From: Progne subis subis
Taxonomy: Eukaryota; Chordata; Aves; Passeriformes; Hirundinidae
DNA: 64,000 nt
NCBI GenBank assembly: GCA_022316685.1
Contig: JAKJHU010000026.1
Location: forward strand, 186,001-250,000
Direction of reading: 5' to 3'
The notes under the pieces were generated by a model that saw only the letters and a list, made by a program, of their open reading frames with translations, was not told the DNA's origin and searched no databases. The translations under genes and the position numbers were made by a program. Of the stretch, positions 37,101 to 50,200 are shown piece by piece; positions within the stretch are counted from its first letter, which is position 1; every line of letters starts with the position of its first letter.

Positions 37101-40100
37101 CCTTGTGAGAGTCCAAGTTAAAGAATAACTGAAAAACCCCCTAATTTAGAAAAACTTTCCTGAACCTGTCAGCAATGACATAAATAAGGATTCTCCATGC
37201 ATGAAGAGTAGCTTGTTTTACAGAGGCGTTGTGGAACAGAGTTACAAGTCAAACCACTGACTTCTTTTTCCTATTAATTCACCAGACTCATGGCAAGGGG
37301 TGGAAAAAACAAAGCAAGAAATTAAGTTACACACTAATTAGACCAGTGATGGCTGTGAAATATGTGTGTGTTTATCATTTCTTTCCAGACTTAACTTTTC
37401 AAGTACCATGTACCTATTCAAACAAAAAGAATGGAGTCCTGAAAACCCTGCAAGAAATCCACAGCTTTTTTGTTCCAAACATTTGAGGAAGATGAAGCAA
37501 AACTTCCGCCTTTCTTTTCACTTAAAACAAAACCAAGAGCAACTTTTGTTACTGCTTTGACCTGACACCTATGGCATAAGGGTCTCCTGCAGGAAGACAC
37601 AAACCAATAAACCCCCCTCCCTCCTCACACCCCACTCTCGCCCACCAGGCAGCACCACTGACACAAGCGGTGCTCCAGGACCAATGCACTGAAGAAGTGT
37701 AACAACATCTTGGTGATTGAGTTTCTCTGTGTGTGTTTTTCTGCTTTCATTTGGGTTTCTAAGTGTTTTTCCAGTACTTAACTGCTCACAGATGGGATAT
37801 TTGCAAAAAACATATGCAACACCCCACTGAGACCCCGTAAGAGTGCCATAATCTTTAGTTACGTCAGGAGAAATGCATGGAATGGTTCACTGGTGAGCAG
37901 ATGCTAGTTGCTATGTAGGGAACGTTGCTCCATTATCGCTGTGTTCCTGTAGCAAACCTTACAGGCAAATAAGGTGGGTTCGTTTTTAAACAAAGCTGCC
38001 TTCCCTCACTCACACTCTGTTTTTTTATCCAAATATTCACCTGGTGGTGAGGCTGCAGGGTCAGAGTGCCACTGGCATCCATCCATGGCACTCCAGGATG
38101 ATTTGGGAGCCAAGGTGCTCGCAGGATGAGTCCTCTTCCTGTCAGGATGGCAGCCATGGACAGCTATGTGTGGCTTCTTCCAGCCTTCAGGAGCTGCCAG
38201 TGATCAATCCTTCCATCCTGAGAGCCACCAGGGCCTAATCTCTGCCCCTTAACCCAGAGCTCAGGAAAAGCTGCATTTAGACTTGTTCCTTCCTATAGGC
38301 CCCTTTCTTGCAATTTATTCCTCCTGATGCTTTCATACTCATACATTCCTAACCAGATCATCTTTAACAGTGGTGCTGGAATCCTCTGCACAGGCAGTAG
38401 GAGGGATCAGACCCCACCAATTTTTCCAGCTACATCTCAATCCATGGCTAGTACAGGAGACTACAGGAGGATATCTTCAGAAAAACAAAATCCATTAGGG
38501 GTGAGCATGCAACACATAGCCTGTCACAGAATTTTCTTCCTAATCGCTTTGTACTTAGCAGGCACCCTAAAGTCATCTTTTCTGTCTTAATCCCATATAA
38601 GGAAACTTTTTTTTTTTTTGTACTTACAGTTGTCTAAGGCCTAATAATCTTTTTACTCTCCAAATCTAATTTTTTTTACAGAAGTTTATAGCCAGTTACT
38701 TAATACTCATATAAAAAAGTTAATCAGCCTTTTCTTATATGAGATAGGACTTAACATTGTAAGGTCCATTGTTTTTTTCCAGAAAGATATCAGCCAGGCA
38801 TAAGAGCATAGAAACTTCCGCAATCCCAGGCACACAAATCTGACTCCCACTGCATTCACTGCTTGAAGCCTACCTACTGCACATTAGGGGAGTAGAGCCC
38901 AAATGCAGGACAGTGCATTATACCGGAAGAAGCAGCTTTACATTAAAAGTTTTATCACCATCTGCAAATTCACAATTCCTAGCTATGTATGTATTTTGGC
39001 TTGGTAGATTCTTTTTTTTATATCAAGCACCGCTTGATATAATTCAGAATCAGCCTTCCAGCCGAACTGGTTTCTTGTGCAGTTACAACTAATGCATTTA
39101 TTCATTAGCTTTGGTAAAGCCTTAGGCACAGTGACAGCATGAATAATGCATAAAGTAAAGCCCAACATACTTGAGAAATACCATAGTTTATTATGGAACA
39201 CAAATAAAATAGGGATGGGGAAGTGGGGTGTCTCCGCCCTTTCTCTTTTTAAGAAACATGGACAATCTACTGTCTTGATAGGCAAGATAAGGAAGTTCCT
39301 TATTTTTCCCTAGATATGTGCATATTGGAACACAAATGAGCTGAAATACATATGGCATGTTCTATCCAAACACTCCCATAAAACTGCATAGACTTCTATT
39401 AGCTTAGATTTAGAGAAATAAACTACTTGCATTTTCATTCTGAAGTTTATTCATTCTCTGTGATCTCCAATAATTTTGCTTATAACTCAGACAGAGGAAA
39501 GGAGGTCACACAAATCTTGTCAAAATATAATTGGATGCAATAGTCTGAATTCATTAGTCCTATGAACTTTTAATTTAATCCTCCAACACAACATAAGCAG
39601 TAAGAATTATTCTTATCAAGCTGAAACCCTTCTAAAACTTCCAGCCAAGTATCTTCCATGCATAGTGGGGCTTGTCCTCTACACTAAATAAAAAGAATCC
39701 TCACCTATATGACCTTCTCAACCCTCTCCTTTGCCTCATACAGAACAGTTTATCTAGTATTTTTCAGCAAAGTTCAGGTTGCATGATCATTGCAGCAGTA
39801 TGAATTTGGTGAGTTTAGGGGTAGCAGGGCTTTCAGGGTGGGGGGAGAGCTTTCTAGTGTGCTACCATTTAACTCTCATATAAGGGGGAGAAAAAAAAAA
39901 ACCTGCCAGGCTGTTTCATCTTCTCACTAACTCCTCAACAGAATTAAAGATATATTAAATATAAAGACTAATGTCTTCATAAAATTGAAACAGACAATCA
40001 TTTACTAAAAAGCTAAAACCATATATAGAAGGTTCCATAAAGCTATAAAGAAACACAGAGGATTTTTTTTTTTTAATTAATAAAGAGAAATAAAACATTT

Positions 40101-40534
40101 TTTACACAGATCATGTAATATACCAGATAATTCACAGGATTTCCTGTTTGCCTTGGGACTAATGTTCATTGTAAAATTACCCTTAAATATTACACCAGGA
40201 TTTTTGCTGTTTATATTGTGGTATTCCTTTAGTCAGCACTGTGTAAAGTTCAATTTAAGAAGTGCACAGCAGGGTTAAGTGCACAGCAGGAGAACTTAAG
40301 AATCTTGATGACCCCCATACCACAGTGTTTCACAGGTTCCCACCGGACATCACAATCATTGGCAAATAAGCATTAATTTTTTCCGAAGCTCACAATGGGA
40401 ACAGAATAAAATCAATGCACATAATAAGTGATGAAGCTGGCTATTGAACCAGCTATTTCAAACAATATTTTAGTATTTTTATGCTTGTTTTTAAATATAT
40501 GAACATTGGATGAACATCTCAATATGCATTTTCT

Positions 40535-40558
40535 TCCTCCATAATATATTATGGAGGA
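40535..40558. repeat. Perfect 24-bp palindrome
   Basis: TCCTCCATAATA is followed at once by its exact reverse complement, giving a 24-bp palindrome with an AT-rich centre able to form a cruciform. Confidence 0.95.
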
Positions 40559-40779
40559 TTTTTTTTAATTTTTAAAAAACATTTGCAGAATAAATAGAAA
40601 CACCCACAATTAAACTGAATTGCCTGAGATCATTAGGCAGGATATACACTGTCACTCCTTCATTAGCTCTCACTTTGATTAAATAACAATGGAAGTTATT
40701 TACAGATGCTAAAAATCATCAGCAGACACTCTTTACCAACTAAAAAATGGCACCATAAAAATAAATGTACAATTGCAAA

Positions 40780-40975
40780 AAGAAGAAAGAGAGAGAGAAA
40801 GACAAACAAAACATTAAAAAAACTGGAAAGAATGCAGTAAAGAAAAAGAAATAATTAAAAGAACCCTAACACAACAACAAAAACGTCACATCCAGCCAAA
40901 AAAACAAAAAGACAAAGAACCAAAAAACCCACAAACAAATAAAAAAACAACAACAACCAAAAAAACACCCACACC
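40780..40975. repeat. A-rich then A/C-rich low-complexity region
   Basis: The left part is purine-rich (AGAAGAAAGAGAGAGAGAAAG). The right part is built of AAAACA, ACAACAAC and AAAAACC words. No unit repeats exactly, so it is low complexity rather than a clean microsatellite. Confidence 0.75.
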
Positions 40976-41930
40976 ACATTACTAAAACATCCGGTAGGAA
41001 CAAAATTAAATATGTCATTTTACCATATATTAAAAATTTTGTTCCTTACTTAGCCTCATAATATCTTGTCCAAGCTAATCCGCTGCTAAGACATTTAGTA
41101 ATGACCTACCAGGCATCACCATCCTATCCTGAAGATCCTTATGACAAATGATCCTCATTTCTTCCAGGACTGTAAAATGGAAAAATCTTCCCCAAATCAA
41201 ATGTGTCTATGCCATTTGCTGCCATGACAGCTATGCCTAGCCACAAGGGCATCTCCCTGCCAGGGCACACTTGAACAAAAACTACTCACAGTCCTTCCTC
41301 CTCTTACATTCCTGTCTTCCACCCATCACTTTTTAACCAAGGAATTGTCTTTCCCCCTGGTAAAACCTGATATTTTCTTAATGTAAAAATCATTCAGGCT
41401 TCTCTGGGGATCTCCTGAGAGAGGAAGGTCCAGGGAGCTGTATGTCAAAACTTCTTGTCACTCAGAGCTACATGGTCAGAGTAGGCACTTTCATTCAACT
41501 CCACGTTTTCCTCACTGTTTTCATCCCACATGCACAAACAACTAGGCAAGTGTTCCTGGATTCACTGCAGGTCCAAGCGTGCTCACAGCACATCATGCCT
41601 ACCTTGAGGGTGCCAGAATTGCAGGGATACATACAGAAACCACTTCCACCATCAGCAACAACCTGGGATCCCCCAGCAAGCAAAATGCTTTAATCTCATA
41701 CCTGAGCACTGCCTGCAGTGGAAGAGGACATGGAAGTGGAAAGCTGGACACAGAAGCAAGAGTACTTCCAAAGCTTGGCAGTAATCTAGTACAACAGATG
41801 GGCAATTCATAGATAAGACCACCAGCTCAGAGAAAAACTCATTTCCTCGGGTCCTGAAGAGAGCCCATACCACTGGATGCAAGAGGATGAACAGAGGCAC
41901 TTTCTTGTCAGCTACAACACAGTATTATTT

Positions 41931-42668
41931 CCACAGAATGGTTTAGGTTGGAAGGAATGTTAAAGACCATCTAGTTCCAGCATCCCCAGCATGGGCAGAT
42001 ATATCTTCCAATAGAGCAGGTTGCTCAGAGCTCCATCTAACCTGGCCCTGAAGGCTTCCAAGGGATTGAACATCCACAGTAACTTTCAGCAATCTGTTCC
42101 AGTGCCACAACACCCTCACCATAAAGAATTTCTTCCTAATATCTAACATAAACCTTCCCTCTTTCAATTTAAAGACACAATCCCTTGTCCTGTCACTACA
42201 GGACCTTAGAAAAAGTCTCCCTCCAGCTTTCTTGTAGGCCCCCATGATTATGGAATGCTGTGATAATATCTGCCTGGAGCCTTCTGTTCTCCAGGCAGAA
42301 CAATCCCAATTCTCTCAGTCTGTCTTAATAGGAGAGGTACTCCATCTCTCTGATCATCTTTGTGGTCTTCCTTTAGACTTGTTCCAACAGGTCGATGTCC
42401 TTCTTATATTGGGGGCCCCAGAGCTGGATGCAGCACTCCAAGTGGGGTCCCAACAGAGCAGAGCAGAGGGGCAGAATCCCCTCCCTCCCCTGCTGCCCAC
42501 ACTGCTTTGGATGCAGCCCAGGACACGTTTGGCTTTCTGGGCTGTGAGTGCACATGGCTGGGTCATGTCAGGTTTTGTCCGCAAAACCGCCAAGTCCTTC
42601 ACCACAGATCTGTTCTCAAACCATCCTTCACCCAGCCCATATTTGTGCTTGGGATTGCCCCCACCCAG
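41931..42668 (-). mobile_element. CR1 LINE, best-preserved copy, minus strand
   Basis: The 3' tail is at the left: CACAGAATGGTTTAGGTTGGAAGGAATG, then CATCTAGTTCCAGCATCCCC. Further right come TTTCTTCCTAATATCTAACATAAACC, TTGGGGGCCCCAGAGCTGGATGCAGCACTCCA and CAGCCCAGGACACGTTTGGCTTTCTGGGCTG, and the match stops at CACCCAGGTG near 42668. Read on the minus strand, this is the C-terminal end of the reverse-transcriptase ORF followed by the 3' UTR. Two open frames of 100-128 codons on that strand are relics of it. About 740 bases remain and similarity to the avian family is high, so the copy is relatively young. Confidence 0.95.
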
Positions 42669-45345
42669 GTGAATTTTGTCTGCAATCCTTAAGAAATACA
42701 AAGAATCTTGTTTACACCAGCTGTATACATCCTCCACCATGACCTAAAAAAACATATCACTGATATGAGGACACCTTTCACACTCAAAGTGAAATACACC
42801 TCAGCCAACAGGCTCAGCAGAGAGCTGGTACTTCACATCAGCCCTTGTAAAGCCGTAAAAATATTAGCAAGTTAGGACCTGTACGATCCATACACTTTCT
42901 GCTGAACATATGAAAAGGGCATATTTCACAGCTACAGCAGAAACCCAACCTCCTCACATCAGCAAAAACATCCAGCAAAACACAGAAATGCAGAGCTGGC
43001 CTTAGCTGGAGTCAGCAAGCAAAGATACCTGGTTGCATTGATGGATCATGTAATAGATTTGATGCTTTGATGAATATTCACCCTTATAGACCTTTTCTTC
43101 ACCTTCTCAGACATTTTCCAAAAATACCATAGGAAGTTATTTGCAGCACAGTGCCTCTCCTTGGCCAAAGTTTTCTAAAACACTAAAGCTGAATATAATT
43201 TTTTGAGTGGGGGAAAATTTAGATATTGGTGAAATATAACACTGAAGAGCAAAGCACAGAATAGAACAATGTTCCAATAGGATTTTTTCACCACATTAAA
43301 ATTCATCCAATACATAAAATGCAATGCCTCTGCAATTGAACCAAATGTTTCATTTAACTTAAAATTTCTATTTTATCAAAATTTCAGCAACTCCACATCT
43401 CAAAAATTTGCCCCTAATACAAATTTCATTCCTTTTCAGCACTTGTGATACTTAAGCTTACTAAAATATAACAAGTTAATATCTGGTAAAGATCATTTCA
43501 ATTTACAAAAGGTTGAAGGTTGCGAATGAGTGAATTTATTTAAAGGTATACTTGAAAATTTACATTGACATTTGAACGTGAGTTTATTCTGTGCACACCA
43601 AAATAGCTTGGCTCTTTTACCTAGACACCTGAAAAATCACACACTTCTAAATAACAGCAAGCAGATGGAGTAATTTCTATTTTCCCCTAGCTGCAGAAGC
43701 TTATTAAAGTTCTGCAATAAATGTGCAACTTCATATTCTTCCGCAAACTTCAAGATAAATATGACATTAAATGAAAGGACACATTTTAATATAACATTTA
43801 GGAACTAATTTTGACTAATTTTAACTGACTTCTGAACAGTGTCTGAACTGGATGCAAATGACAAATAGTTGGCGTTTATCTGCAAGTGTTGTTCCTGCTT
43901 CACAGATATACTCATCTGAGCCTGAAAAAATACACTCCATCTCTTCACAGAGTGGAAGCAGCTGCAATGACAACTCATTTTTGGCAACTTTAGTCCCTAT
44001 CTACTTGTAGATAGCAGAAGCAGACTCAATCATATATTAAAACTAATTAACAAACCCACTAAACTACACCATAGCAAATATAGATGCCAGCTTCATCAGC
44101 AAGAGCAAATATCAAACTCTTACACTGCATTTCCATAGCAATTTTGAAGGAATTTTATGGCAGTGGTTAGTGGTCCATCTCAGATCCTCACATGGATCCT
44201 TCACCCCATCTTTTTCAATTCATTGCAGAGGTAGGTAATCTGGGCTGTGTGCATCAGACCACGGTATTAAAATAAAAAAAATTAATTATTGCAGGAGCAT
44301 TAAAATTCAGCAGATGTCACAATACTGAAAATAAGATTCCATCTTTGTGCAGAGCTGCACAAGAGAGATTTCTGCATTTTCTTCTAAACATCTTGCTAGG
44401 CAGGAGAATTTTCTTTGTTCATTTCAAGAGAGCGCACTGTGGTTGAGACCCCACAACAGAAGCAGAAGAGTGAAGTGCTGTAACAGCAGCATTATCAGCA
44501 CAATGCAGGCCATGGTGCAAAACAAATCCTTTTCATGTGACTTGCTTGCCTCGGCAGTGGAGGGACTTGAGAAGAACAGGGTTGAACACATCCTGCTTTG
44601 TGATGAATAAAAAATTAAAATCTTTTCTAGTGGGTCTGAAACTGATTACGACTTGAAACACCCTAAAACGATGATTTTTGGTCAATCAGCACAGAATGTT
44701 TCAAAAGTATGGTAAAAATGAGGCAACCAATGCACAGTGAGACATCCTCGAAAATCCTGCTCAGACTTTTTCTTTTGCACCTTTCCTCCCACTGAGAAGG
44801 GAAATATGCTGCAAGAAAAAGCCAAGAGGTCAGTACATGAATGCAACAAGTCCCGAAACCTTCGAGCGTGATAATCTGGGAAAGGAAGACCTTTCCTAAA
44901 CCACCAGCAGCAGTTCTGAGGATCCCATACAGAGAACAGCAGAGAAGCAAATGCTGCTACAAAGAGAACAAAGGCAGCCCCCATTCTCAGGAGTGGACTT
45001 GAGAAGGACCACAGCAAGTTTTCCTTTCACATGGACCAGCAACAGCACATATACCCTCACTGCTTATAAAAAGAAACATCCTTAGGAATGTTTAATTTAA
45101 ACTAACTGGCTAAACAGATGAAATAAGAGCTTTTTATTAGAGCCCTACTCTATGTGGGATTACCACTAGCACCACAACCCTAAACTCTGTTACCCTAGTA
45201 GGAATCAGACACTTCACTTACGTAGATCAGACTATACAGCACAAAAAGGTTCTTAAATTTATATTTTACTTTGCTAATTATCAAGGGATAAAGCCTTCCA
45301 AAGCAAGCCAAGCAAGGCTGGAAGCTTTCCTGTTTCAAATTATTA
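42669..45345. other. Non-coding DNA, no supported gene
   Basis: No known protein is encoded. A minus-strand open frame ending at 44682 contains an internal Met (44984) followed by a hydrophobic, signal-peptide-like run; it is described as a finding because nothing else supports a gene. Confidence 0.5.
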
Positions 45346-45472
45346 AAGAATAAGAATAAGAATAAGAATAAGAATAAGAATAAGAATAAGAATAAGAATA
45401 AGAATAAGAAAGAATAATAAGAATAAGAATAAGAATAAGAATAAGAATAAGAATAAGAATAAGAATAAGAAG
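45346..45472. repeat. (AATAAG)n hexanucleotide microsatellite
   Basis: The unit AATAAG repeats about 20 times over 127 bases, with one interruption near 45410 (AAGAAAGAATAATAAG). On the minus strand it yields an artificial Ser-Tyr / Phe-Leu repeat frame of 144 codons (45195-45629) that should not be taken for a protein. The length and purity suggest a polymorphic locus. Confidence 0.97.
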
Positions 45473-48400
45473 TCCTACTACAGAATATAATAGTAAACCT
45501 AAACTTCGTAATGCAAAGTGCTGTAATGCTGTCCCAAGCCAGCAGACAGAAAGCTGAATTAATCTCCGTCGTTACACATGGGCTTGTTAAACCACAGCAG
45601 TGAAAACAAAAAGACCATGTTATTATCACTCAGCGCTGCCACTGAGAGCCCAGTGGGGAGCCACGACACCTCACATGAACCACGCTTATTTCACAGCGCT
45701 GCTGTTGGCAAGACCCTGTGAAGAGCGTCTGAAACAAGTGGTGCAGTTATTCATGAGCTAAATGGATGCCAGAAACACCACGAAGAGGATAAAGGGATAG
45801 CGAAAGAAATTTGCACCTCTCTTCGTCTGGCAGAACCAGTAGGTGGAAGAGACAAGATCTGTTTCTCCCTATCATGATTTCTGAATTGGCACGGAGGTTT
45901 TGGCCAAACCAGGAAACAGCTTCGGCTCTCACATCCACTCTAAAACTGGGCTTGAAAACACTCTCAGTGCCAGAAGAGAGAAGGAAGCTGAGGACTTTTC
46001 CTACAGCTCTATGGATCAATATGTATCCTCTAAAAGATGAAAAACAACCAGCATAAACTGGAGCAAAGTCATTACACAGGATATATCCTTACAGCAGGCA
46101 CAGAGTGGAGAGACTTTCTGTAGCGATGACCTAGACAGATATTAAACTAGCAGGTGTCGCATGCATCTGGGAGACAGACAAAGCACTATTAATCTCAAAG
46201 AAAAATAATGCAGCGTGATAACATGACATCTGGTCATGCACAGTAAACATACTGTAAAACATTTATTCCTCCCTATTTGCGATGTACACAATGATTCTTT
46301 TAATTATCCATATCAAATCCAGGTTCAGAAGATGGCAATGAAAACATTTTAAACATCTGGAAAATGCTTACATATATATTTTATACTTAGTAAAAGGATG
46401 TTTAGTGCTTGTGGACCTGATTCTGTCCATGTTTATCAAGTTTCCCTCTTGAAGTCAATGGCTATCTGTGCATAGGAAAGAGCACATTTTTCTAAAGCAG
46501 GATTCTAAAAGTGAAAATAAAGTTCTACCAATGTCATTTCAAATCATGTTTGAATCTGGCTTTGCTCTTTTGTACTTTGCTTGAGCATTTCTGTACCCTT
46601 TTTGTGAGTTGCCTGTTTTTAATACATTCAAAAAGGAGATGGTCTTAAAATATCTTAACAAAAATCACAAGATTCAGTGACACTTCATAACTGCACAGAG
46701 CAAGTGCCAATGTGGAATTAAGCATGTTTGGACACCAAGAACATATACATTAACTGTTCTGAGGACAGAAGCAGGTTTTTTTTAAAGTAAGGGAAAAAAA
46801 AAAAAAAACCAAAAAAAACAAGCCCACACAAAAAACACGCCAACATACCCACCCTAATAGAGTTAAAATGTCTTCTTTCTGAACAAGTCTGAACTCTACT
46901 AATAGCTAAATATATTATAATAATGGGTGTTCATTTATAACTAACAATTAGGTCCTTTAAACAGCCATGAAAAGAATTATTTTTTTTTTAGAGTGTATAA
47001 TGTTCTCCTTGCTGAATTTTCTACTATATGTCCAAAAGCTGACAAAATCCTGCTTAATGTGTTCTATAAGTCAATACATTTCACCAGTTTAAGGAACAAA
47101 AAAAAGTCATACTCCCACATTGTTGCACACACCATTTCACTCTGAAGTAAAGCTGGTACTATCACCGTAGCTGCTAATCATTAGGTCCACTACCTCTTCT
47201 GTCAAAAACTGTGTGAAATTTAATTGATTTACCATAAGGAAGGGTGCAGAAAGCAAACTGTCAGCAAACTGGACTGAATCTTGTCCTGATTACTTCAGCT
47301 TGGGAATGTTTCAAGACCCATTACATAATGTTCTTTTATTTCACCTGACATCGCAATTGCTCTTTCAAGTATGATTTATATAAATCAAGAAAGCATATTG
47401 AGTTCTCCTTTCTGAAAGACTTATCTTCAACACAGCATTCCCACCCCCTGCTTCGGAGTGACAGTTCTAGACCCAGATCGTGGTGCAAAGCTGGTCCTTG
47501 CAGCAGTCCAAAGACTCAATTCATTCAGAACACACAGCACAACAACAGAATAAAACCCCTATCTCTCTTGACAAAGCCCAAAGGAAAGGCTCAAGAAAAG
47601 CTACACACCATTTAATTGACTTCACGATTTATCCAGTGCTTAAGAGAGCTTTGATGCTTTAGCCATAGCCCTCAGAGAATACTGTGAGAGGCAACCGAGA
47701 CTACAAGAGCTTGACTTTTGGGCTAGCAGGTAGCTGCCCAAGATCCACCAGTAAACAGTGGTATTTAGGTAAGACTTCAAGACTTCACCTCTGCCTCGAG
47801 GCACTAGGAGAACATTATCATAATTTCTTCCAAATTCTCTGAAACAAATACTAATACCAGAAAAAAAAAAATTAAAAAAATAATAATAAAAAAAAAATCT
47901 ATTATCTCTGGATAAAGACCGACAAGCAGACCGACAATCCAAGTAAAGAGATTATAGGGCAGTGTTAGCATCCTCTGAAAAAAAAGGATCCTATGAACAA
48001 AGATCGCTTGAGTAACAGGCTTGAGTAACCTAATACAACTGAAGGCAGTGCCTCATCTCTCCAGGCGAATAAGAAGCAGTCATGCACTGAAACATGGTTT
48101 GAAACATGGAAGAAGTAGTCCAGAGTGAAAACAGACTCAGAATTTCATTCTTGTGATAAACAGCACAATATATTTTTTAAAACCCCAAGAGCAGTAATGC
48201 CTTTAAGCCAGGCTTCCAATTAGCCACACATAATTGAAATATGCAGCTGTTAAAACACTGAGGATAAAAATAAGCACAAGAATAATTTTCTACTTGCACG
48301 TGCAGTTCTCTCCCAATTAGTTATGAGATGCTCTATTTCTGAACTCCTAAGTTCACTAAAGATCTGTTACTACTATAATTGAGGGAAAACAGAATGAAGT

Positions 48401-49669
48401 CTCATTATCATCTGATCCATTTCAATTTATAAGTGGATTTTAAAAAAAATAGGGACAGTTTTAGTCATTAAACTGTTAAAAGAAATACCTTGTTCTGGAC
48501 TATGTATCATCATATAACAATTTCTAAACCATTTGAAGATGCCTAGGTTACACTAGTCATCACTCTTCAGAGAAAACATCATCACAAATTGCCACTATAT
48601 TTTGAGAGAAACCAGGATTTAAAAGATTAATGTATGTTGTCTTGGAATGAGCTGGACACAGGCATTCACGGAGCCCACGTGTTTCCTTTATTTAGGAAGC
48701 AGTAAAATGCAACATATTACAAAATTATGTTGTTTGACAAACTCCCATTTTTTCATAAAGGCTACTATAATTTCCCAGTAAACTTTCCTAACCACTCTTT
48801 TACTAAATGCCCAGAAAAGTAATGGGTCTCACAGTGGGCAACAAAACAATATATGCTGGATATAAATGCTGGGACATGGACAAGAAAGTAGATACAAAAT
48901 ATTACATATTAACTAGCACTACCAAGAGGAGAAGGCTGGGATATTCACCAGGATGCATTCCAGGATATAGGGCTTTAACAGTAGACTGATACAACAGAAA
49001 TGAGAAAGAGAAAGCTATGACTTTCTGTTGCTAATAAATCTAGCTCTGTGAGTAAAAAGTGATACAAGTTACCCTTAATTACGTATCATTAAGAACAAAA
49101 CAAAACAGTGGTATACTAGACTGAAAGCTGAACCTGTAGGTGATCAGTAGTCAGCTGGATCTTATAAAGGTTATCTGTATTTTCACTGCAGTCTTAGGAA
49201 GAGATCTTTATTTCTTACATAACAGATTTGGAGATGAACAAGCTAGAAATGTCAATCCCTTTTTTCTCCCCTCTCTCTTTAAAACATAAACAAATGTTCT
49301 CTTGCTCTTCATAACACAGTTAAGGCATTTAAAATTAACAAAGTTCAATTAGCACACCTGAGAAGCCTAAATTAAATTTCAGAAGGGCCAGTCAGGTAAG
49401 AAGTCATAGCTGCAGGAGAAACATGCTTGCTCTCAAATTGAAAACCCAAGCACCACCACACTTTAAGGGTGCTGGAAACTTGTGTTCTACGCACATGGAA
49501 GAGTGTAAACCTCATAACTGTAGTTCTTTATAATATTATTAAGAAACTGAGTGGCATGTATCTTTTTAAGTATTTGGATATTCAGATATTGCCAAGCACC
49601 AAAATACCCAGTAAACCTGTCTTGATTGTGGAGTCAGCTTCAGGAATGAGTTCTGGAGTTATGACAGAG
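45473..49669. other. AT-rich non-coding DNA, no gene seen
   Basis: No supported gene. A patch at 45550-45930 keeps a noticeable number of CpG dinucleotides and is open on both strands. Low-complexity A-rich tracts lie at 46795-46840 and 47858-47898. Nothing else is recognisable. Confidence 0.55.
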
Positions 49670-50200
49670 AAGGTGCCCAAAAGGCCGACAGGATCAGGGC
49701 AGCAACTGACCCTCTGTACCCGACCCTGGTGAGGGCACACCTCTAATACTGCGTTCAGTTCTGGGTCCCTCTCTGCAAGAAAGACACTGAGGTGCTGGAG
49801 CATGTCCAGAGAAGAGCAACCAGGCTGGGGCACAGAGGAGATGAGGAGCAGCTGAGGGTGCGGGGGGTTGTCTAGCCTGGAGAAAGGAGACTCAGGGAAG
49901 ACCTTATCACTCCCTACGACTGCCTGAAAGGAGGGTGCAGCCGGGTGGGTGTTGGTCTCCTGTACCAAGTAACAAACAACAGGACAAGAGCCAATGGCCT
50001 CAGGTTGCACCAGGGGATGTTTAGACTGGATATTAGGAAAAAAAGTATTCACTGAAAGACTTGTCAAGCATTAAAATAGGCTGTGCAGGGAAGTGGTAGA
50101 GTCACCATCCCTGGAGGTATTTAGAAGATCTCTAAATGAGGACGGTTGGACTCAATGATCTTAAAGGTCTTTTCCAAACTGAATGATTGTATGACTCTGT
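49670..50200 (+). mobile_element. CR1 LINE 3' portion, plus strand
   Basis: From GAAGGTGCCCAAAAGGCCGACAGGATCAGG on, the plus strand follows the end of the CR1 ORF: CCTGGTGAGGGCACACCTC, GTTCAGTTCTGGGTCCCTCT, GTGCTGGAGCATGTCCAGAGAAGAGCAACCAGGCTGG and GGATATTAGGAAAAAA. It then runs through the UTR (GTTGGACTCAATGATCTTAAAGGTCTTTTCC) to an eroded tail (AATGATTGTATGACTCTG). The subfamily looks different from the 41.9-kb copy, with longer preserved ORF-end text. A segment near 49690 seems shortened relative to the usual element. The 161-codon frame on the opposite strand is a shadow. Confidence 0.93.

Larger units (their letters stand above)
28821..41930. other. Long AT-rich non-coding stretch, no gene seen
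   Basis: Thirteen kilobases without a supported gene, RNA or transposon. Landmarks are palindromes at 29992-30005, 30004-30029 and 40535-40558, a CpG-retaining patch at 32090-32220, a G/T-rich tract at 33387-33475, a poly(T) run at 34143-34162, and an A-rich, A/C-rich stretch at 40780-40975. The patches 38040-38240 and 41440-41900 are somewhat GC-richer, with overlapping small frames, but have no recognisable content. Confidence 0.5.

Noticed and set aside
42244..42740. Overlapping frames of up to 142 codons on both strands
   Set aside because: All lie in the minus-strand CR1. The minus-strand frames are remnants of its reverse-transcriptase ORF end and the plus-strand ones are shadows.
45195..45629. 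144-codon minus-strand frame rich in Ser-Tyr and Phe-Leu repeats
   Set aside because: The repeats are the translated (AATAAG)n microsatellite.
49582..50067. 161-codon minus-strand open frame
   Set aside because: It is the antisense shadow of the plus-strand CR1 3' portion (49670-50200) and resembles no protein.
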